Assembly (NCBI GenBank): GCA_038245435.1
Contig: JBBRSL010000017.1
Coordinates: 1 to 22,527 of the forward strand
Length of the DNA: 22,527 nucleotides
Reading direction: 5' to 3'
Source: JBBRSL01 sp038245435
GTDB lineage: Bacteria; Patescibacteriota; Saccharimonadia; Saccharimonadales; CAIOMD01
The notes beneath the pieces are model-generated. The model was given only the letters and a program-made list of their open reading frames with translations, was not told the origin of the DNA and searched no databases. Position 1 is the first letter of the stretch, and the number at the start of each line of letters is the position of its first letter. Below, piece by piece: positions 1 through 6,731 of this stretch. The position numbers and the translations under genes were made by a program.

Positions 1-1
1 A

Positions 2-655
2 AATACCGTTGGTGATTTATTGGACGAAAAGGGTATTGCGCCCGAAACAGGTGCCACGGTTTCGCCGTCTGCTAATACAAAACTTACTGCTAACACCGCA
101 ATATTCATATCCAAATATGGTAAAAAAGTTCTTAACCAAGAAGAAGACGTTCCGTTTGCAATAAATTCTACGCCAGACCCTACGGCACCTTTAGGGCAAG
201 TAACCATAACTGCAGCTGGAAAAAAGGGTAAAAAACAAGTTGTGTACGAGGTAACTTTGCGAGATGGTAAAGAAGTCTCACGTACCAAGATTCAAGAAGT
301 CGTAACGTCTGAACCAGTTGCACAGACTCAAACTAAAGGGACTAAAGCGACTGTTATTGTTGGTGATAGACTTGATTGGTTACGCGCAGCAGGCATCGCA
401 GAATCCGATTATATGTATGTTGATTACATTGTCGGGCACGAAGGTGGCTGGGGTGGCACAACCAAGTGGAATCGGGCTGGTAGTGGTGCTTATGGCATTT
501 GCCAAGCGTTGCCAGCGAGTAAAATGGCGAGTGCTGGTGCAGATTATATGACAAACCCCGTGACGCAGCTTAAATGGTGCGCCGGATACGCTACAGGTCG
601 CTATGGCAGCTGGTATGGTGCATACCAAGCCTGGATTGTTAAGGGTTGGTGGTAG
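2..655 (+). CDS. Secreted cell-wall lytic protein, DUF348 + G5 + lysozyme-like domain (5' end outside window)
   Basis: The reading frame is open from the first bases of the window, so the true start lies upstream; the TTG at 20 is internal. The first visible residues (TVGDLLDEKGI) match the repeat of DUF348 domains found in YabE and RpfB. A G5-like domain follows (window residues about 40-105 counted from position 20). The C-terminal 75 residues resemble a lysozyme or transglycosylase fold: GHEGGWGG with a candidate catalytic Glu at codon 440-442, then GAYGICQALP and KWCAGY, whose two Cys could form a disulfide. DUF348-G5-lysozyme proteins are exported and cleave or remodel peptidoglycan. rsmA starts 19 nt downstream. 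Domain identity is fairly secure; the exact bond cleaved is not known. Confidence 0.85.
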   Translation, partial: NTVGDLLDEKGIAPETGATVSPSANTKLTANTAIFISKYGKKVLNQEEDVPFAINSTPDPTAPLGQVTITAAGKKGKKQVVYEVTLRDGKEVSRTKIQEVVTSEPVAQTQTKGTKATVIVGDRLDWLRAAGIAESDYMYVDYIVGHEGGWGGTTKWNRAGSGAYGICQALPASKMASAGADYMTNPVTQLKWCAGYATGRYGSWYGAYQAWIVKGWW

Positions 656-674
656 ACGTAACCACTCGGGCAGT

Positions 675-1478
675 ATGAGTAGCCCAAAACCAAAAAAAGA
701 ACTTGGCCAACATTGGCTCCGTGACATCAAAACACTTGATGCTATTGTTGATGCTGCGCAGGTAGAATCGGGTGATACGGTCCTTGAAATTGGTCCTGGC
801 CTTGGTACTTTGACTGCACGATTACTCAAAAGAGGAGCTAGCGTTATTGCAGTTGAGTTCGATAGGGCACTTGCAGCAAGCTTGCATACTTCGCTTACTA
901 AGCAACTTGGTGCTGATTCAACAAGCAAACTGAGCGTTATAGAGTCTGATATCTTAACCTTTGATTTCACAAAGTTACCAACAGGCTATAAAGTGGTTGC
1001 TAATATACCGTATTACTTAACATCTCACCTCATTCGTATTTTGGGCGAAAGTACCAATTCGCCTGATATGGCTGCAATGCTTGTCCAAAAAGAAGTTGCT
1101 GAGCGCGTTTGTGCGGTACCTGGCGATATGTCGTTATTAAGTGTGAGCGCTCAAATATTTTTTGAGACGAGCCTGGGTATATTCGTGCCTGCCGAGCTGT
1201 TTACGCCGCCGCCAAAAGTCGATTCACAGGTATTATTACTGGTAAAAAGGCATGAACCAATTGTTGCTCAAGCGCAGCAAAAAGCCTTTTTTAGGCTTGT
1301 GAAAGCCGGTTTTGGTGAGCGACGAAAAATGCTACGTAGCAGTTTGAGTGGAGGCTTGCGTATAACAAAGCCAGAGGCTGACGCGCTACTAGCCAGTGCT
1401 AATATTAACGGTGAACTTCGCGCACAGGCTTTGAGTATAAGTGATTGGCAGAAGTTATTTAAGGTACTGCCCCAGTAA
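675..1478 (+). CDS. rsmA: 16S rRNA (adenine1518-N6/adenine1519-N6)-dimethyltransferase
   Basis: The product (267 aa) is the SAM-dependent KsgA/RsmA enzyme that dimethylates two adjacent adenines in helix 45 of 16S rRNA late in small-subunit assembly. Visible motifs are the N-terminal KKELGQHWLRD, the SAM-binding VLEIGPGLGTLT, the acidic end of strand 2 (VEFD), and the catalytic NIPYYLTS. The frame is open back to an ATG at 603 inside the preceding gene, but the ATG at 675 sits where family members normally begin, just before the conserved FLGQHxLxD-like motif. The Shine-Dalgarno sequence is weak, so coupling to the upstream gene is plausible. The length is normal for the family. Confidence 0.95.
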   Translation: MSSPKPKKELGQHWLRDIKTLDAIVDAAQVESGDTVLEIGPGLGTLTARLLKRGASVIAVEFDRALAASLHTSLTKQLGADSTSKLSVIESDILTFDFTKLPTGYKVVANIPYYLTSHLIRILGESTNSPDMAAMLVQKEVAERVCAVPGDMSLLSVSAQIFFETSLGIFVPAELFTPPPKVDSQVLLLVKRHEPIVAQAQQKAFFRLVKAGFGERRKMLRSSLSGGLRITKPEADALLASANINGELRAQALSISDWQKLFKVLPQ

Positions 1479-1484
1479 CTTTAC

Positions 1485-1513
1485 TTTATAAAGTCACAAT
1501 TGTCCGCTATACT
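1485..1513 (+). promoter_or_regulatory. Probable promoter of the MFS gene
   Basis: A TATACT -10 box lies at 1508-1513, with a weak TTTATA at 1485-1490 at 17-bp spacing. It lies in the 69-bp gap after rsmA. The transcript would carry a leader of about 28 nt with an AAAGGA Shine-Dalgarno sequence at 1535-1540. Confidence 0.45.
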
Positions 1514-1547
1514 AATACAAATGCTAATGTCATGAAAGGACTCTGTT

Positions 1548-2846
1548 TTGGATAGAATAAAATCAAAATTTCATGGCCGACCATTACTGGCTATTTTTTT
1601 AACTGTATTTATTGACTTACTTGGTATCGGAATCTTAATACCAGTGTTCCCACAGTTGGTTACACCAGGTTCAGCAGATTCAATATTGCCCGCAGGCTGG
1701 ACAATTGCGCAAGGCTTTATTTTGCTTGGCTGGTTAAGCGCCGCGTATCCACTCGCGCAGTTTTTTTCGGCGCCAATTTTAGGGCAGCTCGCCGATAGAT
1801 ATGGTCGTCGCCCGGTACTTGCGCTATCAATTTTAGGTACCGCGCTTGGGTATACGTTGTTTGCTATCGGGCTCATCACAAAAAATATCCCACTGCTCTT
1901 TGCATCACGAATATTGGACGGTTTCACGGGTGGAAATATATCGGTTGCTCAGGCAGCGATTGCTGATATTAGCACCGCCAAAACCCGTGCTAAGAACTTT
2001 GGGTTAATAGGTATGGCCTTTGGTCTTGGCTTTATTTTGGGGCCATATATTGGGGGCAAATTATCAGACCCAAGCGTCGTCAGCTGGTTCAGCGCCTCAA
2101 CACCTTTTTGGTTTGCAGCTGGGTTATCACTCGTCAATATGTTCACCGTACTATTGTTCTTGCCAGAAACACTTAAAGTTAAAATAAAAAAACGACTCGA
2201 TTTATCCCGTCCGTTTCATAATGTTGCTGCGGCATTTTCGAGGCCCGGTTTGCGCAGCGTTATGCCAACGAGCTTTTTGTTTACGGCAGGCTTTACATTC
2301 TTCACGACGTTCTTTGGGCTCGTGTTACTTAATAAATTTAGTTTTAGCCAGAGTAACATCGGTGATTATTTTGCCTATGTCGGTATCTGGATAGCAATTG
2401 TACAGGGGGGGCTCGTTGGCCCTATTTCTCGAAAGTTTAAAGATTACCAAGTTCTGCGCGTTAGTATATTTATTACTGCTGCAAGCTTGCTGGGCTATGC
2501 GCTCATTCCGGCTGGTGAATATAAATGGCTCTTTTTAGTACCGCCGTTCATGGCTCTCGGTAATGGTATGACGATGGCCTTTACGAGTGCTCTTGTAAGT
2601 CGAGTTACCCCGAAAGAAATCCAAGGTGAAGCATTAGGTATTAATTCGAGTGTGATGGCCCTGGCACAGAGTATTCCGGCTATAGCTAGCGGCTACGTTG
2701 CAAGCGCAAGCGATAAGCTACCAATATTTGTCGGTGCAGGTATTATTACCCTCGGCGGCATTGCTTTTTGGCTGTTCTTTAAGCCAGGTCGTGATGATAA
2801 ATTTGCTGATGTATCTGGCGCAGAAGTCACCGCTCCGGCCCACTAG
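1548..2846 (+). CDS. MFS drug/metabolite exporter, TetA-like (DHA1 type)
   Basis: The product (432 aa) is an integral membrane protein with about 12 hydrophobic segments, typical of the major facilitator superfamily. The loop between TM2 and TM3 carries motif A (GQLADRYGRRPV, near residues 77-88). LDGFTGGNISVAQA, in the TM4-TM5 region, matches the TetA/multidrug branch (RxxxGxxxG-like). The start is TTG: AAAGGA at 1535-1540 is placed 7 nt before it and no ATG is available before the first membrane segment. It is probably a proton-driven exporter of a small molecule; the substrate cannot be read from the sequence. It is transcribed alone and is followed by the tmRNA promoter. Confidence 0.85.
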   Translation: MDRIKSKFHGRPLLAIFLTVFIDLLGIGILIPVFPQLVTPGSADSILPAGWTIAQGFILLGWLSAAYPLAQFFSAPILGQLADRYGRRPVLALSILGTALGYTLFAIGLITKNIPLLFASRILDGFTGGNISVAQAAIADISTAKTRAKNFGLIGMAFGLGFILGPYIGGKLSDPSVVSWFSASTPFWFAAGLSLVNMFTVLLFLPETLKVKIKKRLDLSRPFHNVAAAFSRPGLRSVMPTSFLFTAGFTFFTTFFGLVLLNKFSFSQSNIGDYFAYVGIWIAIVQGGLVGPISRKFKDYQVLRVSIFITAASLLGYALIPAGEYKWLFLVPPFMALGNGMTMAFTSALVSRVTPKEIQGEALGINSSVMALAQSIPAIASGYVASASDKLPIFVGAGIITLGGIAFWLFFKPGRDDKFADVSGAEVTAPAH

Positions 2847-2863
2847 TAATTACATAACGATTA

Positions 2864-2872
2864 TGCTATAAT
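2864..2872 (+). promoter_or_regulatory. Extended -10 promoter of the tmRNA gene
   Basis: TGC-TATAAT is a perfect consensus -10 hexamer (2867-2872) with an extended TGn. No good -35 is seen at 17 bp, as often tolerated with extended -10 promoters. Transcription would start near 2879, about 40 nt before the mature tmRNA 5' end. Confidence 0.65.
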
Positions 2873-2880
2873 AACCATTG

Positions 2881-2913
2881 AGGCGTATTTAGTGATGTTA
2901 AAAATCACCGCCT
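2881..2913 (+). other. Hairpin in the tmRNA 5' leader
   Basis: AGGCG (2881-2885) pairs with CGCCT (2909-2913) and GTGAT (2892-2896) pairs with ATCAC (2904-2908), giving a two-part stem with a bulge on the 5' side. It begins at the predicted transcription start and ends 5 nt before the mature tmRNA end (2919). It could guide 5' processing or protect the precursor. Confidence 0.5.
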
Positions 2914-2918
2914 AATAT

Positions 2919-3303
2919 GGGACTGACCATAGCTTGACATTGAACATTTACAATCTATTCGTGCAAGTCGGCCTCCACACCGTTACCGTGGAAACCTAAG
3001 TAGATGCAAAAACATCACTTTTGGCGAACTGGGGCAACTTCAAACTTGCTTCACCAGCCTACGCCTAAGTTTAATTACCTAGGCGGTCCCATTGTTAGAC
3101 ATCAGATATAACATAGGGACCTCATTTTTTCTGATTGCTCGCCCGTGTGCCGAATGAGCATAGGCGTTAAGACCCCCAGACTGCTGTTGTTTGTTTTTTG
3201 CTTATTTACCGGCAAACAACCTAAGATTTCTAAGTAAGATAAACTTGTAGAGGAATAGATTGAAGTTTAATGGACCAGGGAGCATTACCCTGCAGTTCCA
3301 CCA
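2919..3303 (+). ncRNA. ssrA: Transfer-messenger RNA (tmRNA)
   Basis: The RNA rescues stalled ribosomes together with SmpB and tags the nascent peptide. The 5' end GGGACTG (2919-2925) pairs with CAGTTCC (3293-3299), followed by encoded ACCA (3300-3303). A long helix 2 joins the tRNA-like part to the rest: CAATCTATTC (2951-2960) with GAATAGATTG (3253-3262), continued by GTGCAAGT with ACTTGTAG. Hairpins consistent with pseudoknots include GGTCCC/GGGACC (3085-3090/3116-3121) and GTTGTTTG/CAAACAAC (3186-3193/3213-3220). The most likely tag frame starts at GCA 3006 and ends at TAA 3066-3068, giving 20 residues, AKTSLLANWGNFKLASPAYA. The T-arm (stem CAGGG/CCCTG, 3276-3292) has loop AGCATTA instead of the usual TTCRANY. 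Length 385 nt is typical. Confidence 0.92.
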
Positions 3304-3313
3304 ATATTATATA

Positions 3314-3349
3314 AATAACCTCCACTCAAAAGAGGTTATTTTTATTTTG
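3314..3349 (+). terminator. Intrinsic terminator of the tmRNA gene
   Basis: A perfect 9-bp stem, AATAACCTC (3314-3322) with GAGGTTATT (3332-3340), has a 9-nt loop and is followed by a T-rich tail, TTTATTTTG. It starts 11 nt after the encoded CCA end. Confidence 0.9.
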
Positions 3350-3433
3350 CTTATGATTGCACATTGAACAATAAAGATGTTAATTAGCAATACATCGGGT
3401 TTAATCTAATCAGCAAAAACTTAATAACAAGAC

Positions 3434-3476
3434 TATACTAGGAGAGAATATGGAGGTTTATTTTGCTGCAAGTTAA
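3434..3476 (+). promoter_or_regulatory. Promoter/translation-start region of the ABC operon with an 8-codon upstream ORF
   Basis: TATACT at 3434-3439 is a likely -10 box; no clear -35 is visible. AGGAG at 3440-3444 precedes ATG 3450, which opens a tiny frame (MEVYFAAS) ending at TAA 3474-3476. That frame overlaps the first codons of the ABC gene, whose TTG start (3463) is served by GGAGG at 3452-3456 inside the small frame. The rest of the gap 3350-3433 shows nothing recognisable. Confidence 0.4.
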
Positions 3477-4143
3477 AGCTGTTAATAAAATGTACGGAAA
3501 AAAAGAAAATGCGTTTTCTGCCCTGAGTGAAATTAGTGTTGAGTTTAAACCGGGTAGTACCAATGCAATTGTTGGTAAAAGCGGTAGCGGCAAGAGCACC
3601 TTACTACATATTTTAACAGGACTCGATAGGCCGACTAACGGTGACGTACTTGATGAAGGCAAGAGTATTTTTAAAAGTTTCGATACTGATACGTGGCGTG
3701 GACAAAATGTTGGTATCGTTTTTCAGCAGTTCTTTTTGCAGCCCAACAACAGCGTGCTTGAAAACGTGGCACTGCCATTAAAGATTCAGGGTGTTAAAAA
3801 GAAAATTCGTCTCGAAAAAGCTGCAGCGGCTCTGCAAAAAGTTGGCTTAAGTGATAGGGTTAAGAGCAAGGCGAATGATTTATCGGGTGGGCAAAAACAG
3901 CGTGTAGCTATTGCGCGCGCACTTGTAGGTGACCCGAGCATTTTAATTGCTGACGAGCCAACAGGTAACCTGGATAGTGAAAATGGTGCAATTATCGAAG
4001 ATTTATTATTTGAACTCAATAAAAAGTTTAAAACGACGGTAATTATAGTGACCCATGACGAAGATTTGGCTAAGCGTTGCCAAAATATTATTCGGTTGAG
4101 TGATGGCAAGCTGGTAAGCGGCACTAAGAAAGGTAGCAAGTAA
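3463..4143 (+). CDS. ABC transporter ATP-binding protein, MacB/LolD type
   Basis: The product (226 aa) is a cytoplasmic nucleotide-binding subunit. Walker A is GKSGSGKS (residues 38-45), the Q-loop is VFQQ (87-90), the signature is LSGGQKQR (140-147), Walker B is ILIADEPT (160-167) with a D-loop NLD, and the switch His is in VTHD near residue 198. This arrangement and the 226-residue length are typical of the LolD/MacB/FtsE branch, which powers mechanotransmission rather than classic transport. The TTG start is chosen because GGAGG stands 6 nt before it and the protein begins exactly where family members do. Its stop overlaps the ATG of the permease by 1 nt (TAATG), so the two are translated together. 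Confidence 0.93.
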   Translation: MLQVKAVNKMYGKKENAFSALSEISVEFKPGSTNAIVGKSGSGKSTLLHILTGLDRPTNGDVLDEGKSIFKSFDTDTWRGQNVGIVFQQFFLQPNNSVLENVALPLKIQGVKKKIRLEKAAAALQKVGLSDRVKSKANDLSGGQKQRVAIARALVGDPSILIADEPTGNLDSENGAIIEDLLFELNKKFKTTVIIVTHDEDLAKRCQNIIRLSDGKLVSGTKKGSK

Positions 4144-5411
4144 TGCGCGTACTTGATATTGCTACAACCGCAAACTCAAACTTACGTCGCTCTAAGCTCC
4201 GTACATTTTTAACGTTACTTGCAATTGGCATTGGCACGTTTACACTTGCGCTTAGCCTTGGTCTTGGCCAAGGGTTAAGAAACTATATAACTTCGCAACT
4301 TGGTGAATATAAAGGGGTTAACCTGTATCAGGTGACTAAAGCTGGTGCCAACGGTTTTGGAGGCGGGTTTGGCAACGGTGACCCTAAAGAATACGATGCC
4401 AATAAAGCAAATTCGGCAAATAACTTTGCTGATTCGTTCTTAAAAGATGCCGATATAAACGCCATTAAAAACACTAAGGGAGTAGAAGGTGTGCAATTGC
4501 CATATGCCGCCATATTTGAGTATGCAACGGCACCAAATGGTAAAAAATATGAAGCGTCAAATAGTACGTTTATTGCCCAAATGCCTATGCGTATCAACGA
4601 AGGCAGTGCGTTAACCGCAGATGGTGATGCGGGTCAGGTTTTAATTTCACGTAAGTATGTGACCTTAGTGGGCGCTAACAGCACCAGCGATGCAATTGGC
4701 AAAAAACTTACGGTAACCTATAAGACACAAGCTAATGAAATAATAACAGAGAGCTTAACCGTAAAAGGCGTTTACGAACCAACACTTGTCGATTCACCAA
4801 TTACGATTAGCCAACCCGATGCCCAGCGCATTACAACAGCGCAAGCGTTACTTGGTAAGCCGCAGTTCTTCTACGTTTATGCCACCAAAACAGCCGATAT
4901 TACTGATGCGCAGTTTAAAGCAAACTTAAAAGCTGCAAAATTTAGTGCGCAAAGCCTCGAAGATATTAACAACACACTTAACAGTATAGTGACCGGCGTA
5001 CAGATGTCGCTGGCCGCTTTTAGCGGAATTGCTATCTTAGCTTCGGTTATTGGTGTTATTAATACGCTATTTATGGCAGTCCTTGAGAGAACGCGCGAAA
5101 TTGGCTTGTTTAGAGCACTTGGTGCAAAACGAAAAACGATATTTGCGCTCTTTAGTGTCGAAGCCGCATTACTCGGCTTTTGGGGTGGTGTATTTGGGCT
5201 CATTGCGGCATATTTGGCACAGCTGGGCATTAATGCAGTTGCAGGCAATACGTTCCTAAAAGGTGTCGAGGGTATAAAACTACTCAATATTACTCCAACA
5301 CTCATCGTACTAATCATTATCGTTATGGCAGTTATTACGCTACTAGCCGGGCTTATTCCGGCACTTAAAGCCAGCCGACTCGACCCGATTGAAGCTTTAC
5401 GGTACGAATAG
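4143..5411 (+). CDS. ABC transporter permease, MacB/FtsX family
   Basis: The product (422 aa) has the MacB layout: one N-terminal membrane helix (about residues 20-40, RTFLTLLAIGIGTFTLALSL), a large extracytoplasmic MacB_PCD-like domain (about 45-280), and a C-terminal FtsX domain with three helices, ending in the characteristic LIPALKASRLDPIEALRYE. The motif GVINTLFMAVLERTREIGLFRALGA is typical of these permeases. With the overlapping ATPase gene it forms a type VII-like ABC system, which in other bacteria exports lipoproteins, peptides or antibiotics, or regulates cell-wall hydrolases. The substrate is unknown. The periplasmic-type domain has Gly/Asn-rich stretches, for example FGGGFGNG. 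Confidence 0.9.
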   Translation: MRVLDIATTANSNLRRSKLRTFLTLLAIGIGTFTLALSLGLGQGLRNYITSQLGEYKGVNLYQVTKAGANGFGGGFGNGDPKEYDANKANSANNFADSFLKDADINAIKNTKGVEGVQLPYAAIFEYATAPNGKKYEASNSTFIAQMPMRINEGSALTADGDAGQVLISRKYVTLVGANSTSDAIGKKLTVTYKTQANEIITESLTVKGVYEPTLVDSPITISQPDAQRITTAQALLGKPQFFYVYATKTADITDAQFKANLKAAKFSAQSLEDINNTLNSIVTGVQMSLAAFSGIAILASVIGVINTLFMAVLERTREIGLFRALGAKRKTIFALFSVEAALLGFWGGVFGLIAAYLAQLGINAVAGNTFLKGVEGIKLLNITPTLIVLIIIVMAVITLLAGLIPALKASRLDPIEALRYE

Positions 5412-5417
5412 TTTTTT

Positions 5418-5446
5418 TTGGGCGGCATGCAAAGGTGCTTTATAGT
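5418..5446 (+). promoter_or_regulatory. Promoter of the first GH16 gene
   Basis: TTGGGC (5418-5423), a 17-bp spacer and TATAGT (5441-5446) form a well-spaced promoter. It directly follows a run of eight T residues after the permease stop. A leader of about 17 nt is expected, with no clear Shine-Dalgarno sequence before ATG 5470. A second TATAAA at 5453-5458 lies 12 nt from the ATG. Confidence 0.55.
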
Positions 5447-5469
5447 AGAGTCTATAAAAGAACTTGCGT

Positions 5470-6678
5470 ATGAAATTAGCTATAAAACGAAAATCCAAAC
5501 CAACGCCACCACCAGTTATAGAGGGCCATGTCGCCCACTACATAGACTATAAATCAAAGCGCTATCACTACATTACGCTGGGAGCTACTATCTGTAGCTT
5601 TGCTCTTATTGGGTCAATTATGGCTTTTGGCGCTTTTGCCAGCGTACGCAAGTTTGTTGCAGTTGAACCTGAGTCGGCAATTCGGTCGGGTAATGTCACG
5701 GTCAACACCGACACTTCTGCTACTGGTGGTAATGCATTACAGTTCAATACCCCATCTACGGTCACTGCACCGGCACCTACTCCAACACCAACACCAACAC
5801 CTACAGATCCTGGCGTTATTTCATACTGGGGAACACCGAGTTTTAGGGATGAATTTAGTGGGTCAAGTGTCGATACGACTAGGTGGGGTATTTACCATAA
5901 TAATTATGGCTCGGGTAATAATGAGCTTGAATGCAATACGCCGAACAATGTTGCGGTAAGCGCCGGAGCTTTAGTTATTACCGGCAAAAAGCAAACGTAT
6001 GCGTGTCCGCAAGGTGGCACAAAAAATTATACGTCAGCTTTTTTGGGTTCACGAGATGCTAGTACTCCGCGGTACTATCCACTGTATAGTCGATTTGAAA
6101 TGCGCGCAAAAGTACCCCATGGGCAAGGTTTGTGGCCAGCTTTTTGGCTACGTCATAAAGCAGGTTCGAGCGTAGCTGAAGTTGATATTGTCGAGCTTTT
6201 CCATAATCAACTGCCTGGCAAAGTAACAAGCACTTTGCACTTTCCAAGTACGCTTGGATCAAACGTTTCTAAAAAAAGTACCGCATTTGAAACTGCGGTC
6301 CAAGGCACGGGTGATTGGCATACATTTGCAGTCGAAATTGTTCCAGCGAGTGCGGGCGCTGTAAAGTTTACGTTTTATGTTGATGACACCCAGACGTTGA
6401 CCTATACCAATACCAATAGTTCGAGTTGGAAAACAGGCTATGAATCTGGTGCTTGGGATATTGCTCTAAATCTTGCAATTGGCGGTAACTGGGTGGGTGA
6501 CCCTGATGCGCAACTGGGGTATCTGCCATACCCAAATAAATGCTCGCTAACATACAGTACGCCAACAAATAATGATCCGACTACCTGCCCTAAAACTGGT
6601 ATATGGTTTGCGAATATGGCGCAGCGAAATGCAGTTTACCAAGTGGATTATGTACGGGTTTGGACTTACCCCGGCTAA
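5470..6678 (+). CDS. Membrane-anchored glycoside hydrolase family 16 (beta-glucanase-like)
   Basis: The product (402 aa) has a basic cytoplasmic N-terminus (1-35), one membrane helix (about 36-58), a short segment resembling one edge of a carbohydrate-binding module (EPESAIRSGN...DTSATGGNALQF, 67-92), a Pro/Thr linker (about 98-113), and a GH16 catalytic domain (about 120-402). The catalytic signature is EVDIVE: nucleophile E237, D239, acid/base E242, all intact. GH16 enzymes cleave beta-1,3 or mixed beta-1,3/1,4 glucans and some galactans; the exact substrate is not readable. It would act outside the cell while tethered. ATG 5470 is preferred over TTG 5464, two codons earlier. The first 92 residues closely match the protein at 9912-11018. 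Confidence 0.9.
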   Translation: MKLAIKRKSKPTPPPVIEGHVAHYIDYKSKRYHYITLGATICSFALIGSIMAFGAFASVRKFVAVEPESAIRSGNVTVNTDTSATGGNALQFNTPSTVTAPAPTPTPTPTPTDPGVISYWGTPSFRDEFSGSSVDTTRWGIYHNNYGSGNNELECNTPNNVAVSAGALVITGKKQTYACPQGGTKNYTSAFLGSRDASTPRYYPLYSRFEMRAKVPHGQGLWPAFWLRHKAGSSVAEVDIVELFHNQLPGKVTSTLHFPSTLGSNVSKKSTAFETAVQGTGDWHTFAVEIVPASAGAVKFTFYVDDTQTLTYTNTNSSSWKTGYESGAWDIALNLAIGGNWVGDPDAQLGYLPYPNKCSLTYSTPTNNDPTTCPKTGIWFANMAQRNAVYQVDYVRVWTYPG

Positions 6679-6694
6679 TCTGAGCCCCAAAGAC

Positions 6695-6723
6695 TTGATA
6701 CCAATCACAAACACGCTTACAGT
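6695..6723 (+). promoter_or_regulatory. Promoter of the trehalase-like gene, apparently leaderless
   Basis: TTGATA (6695-6700), a 17-bp spacer and TACAGT (6718-6723) stand just 8 nt before ATG 6732. Transcription would begin at or within a base or two of the start codon, and no Shine-Dalgarno sequence is present. Confidence 0.65.
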
Positions 6724-6731
6724 AGACGGTA

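Noticed and set aside
603..674. Upstream ATG giving rsmA a 24-residue extension
   Set aside because: It overlaps the end of the preceding gene, and the extension has no family counterpart; ATG 675 fits the family start.
380..970. 196-codon open frame on the minus strand across the first gene and rsmA
   Set aside because: It lies antisense to two well-supported genes with clear motifs and has no recognisable domain.
5412..5419. Run of eight T residues after the permease stop, and a similar run at 7978-7985, as terminators
   Set aside because: No stable hairpin directly precedes either run; they may be simple upstream promoter elements.
4877..5428. 183-codon open frame on the minus strand inside the permease gene
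   Set aside because: It is antisense to the conserved FtsX domain; the composition is a mirror of hydrophobic codons, with no start signal.
5777..5811. CCAACA-type repeat in the first GH16 gene as a phase-variable tract
   Set aside because: The unit keeps the frame, encodes a Pro/Thr linker, and is short and imperfect; it is better explained as linker sequence.
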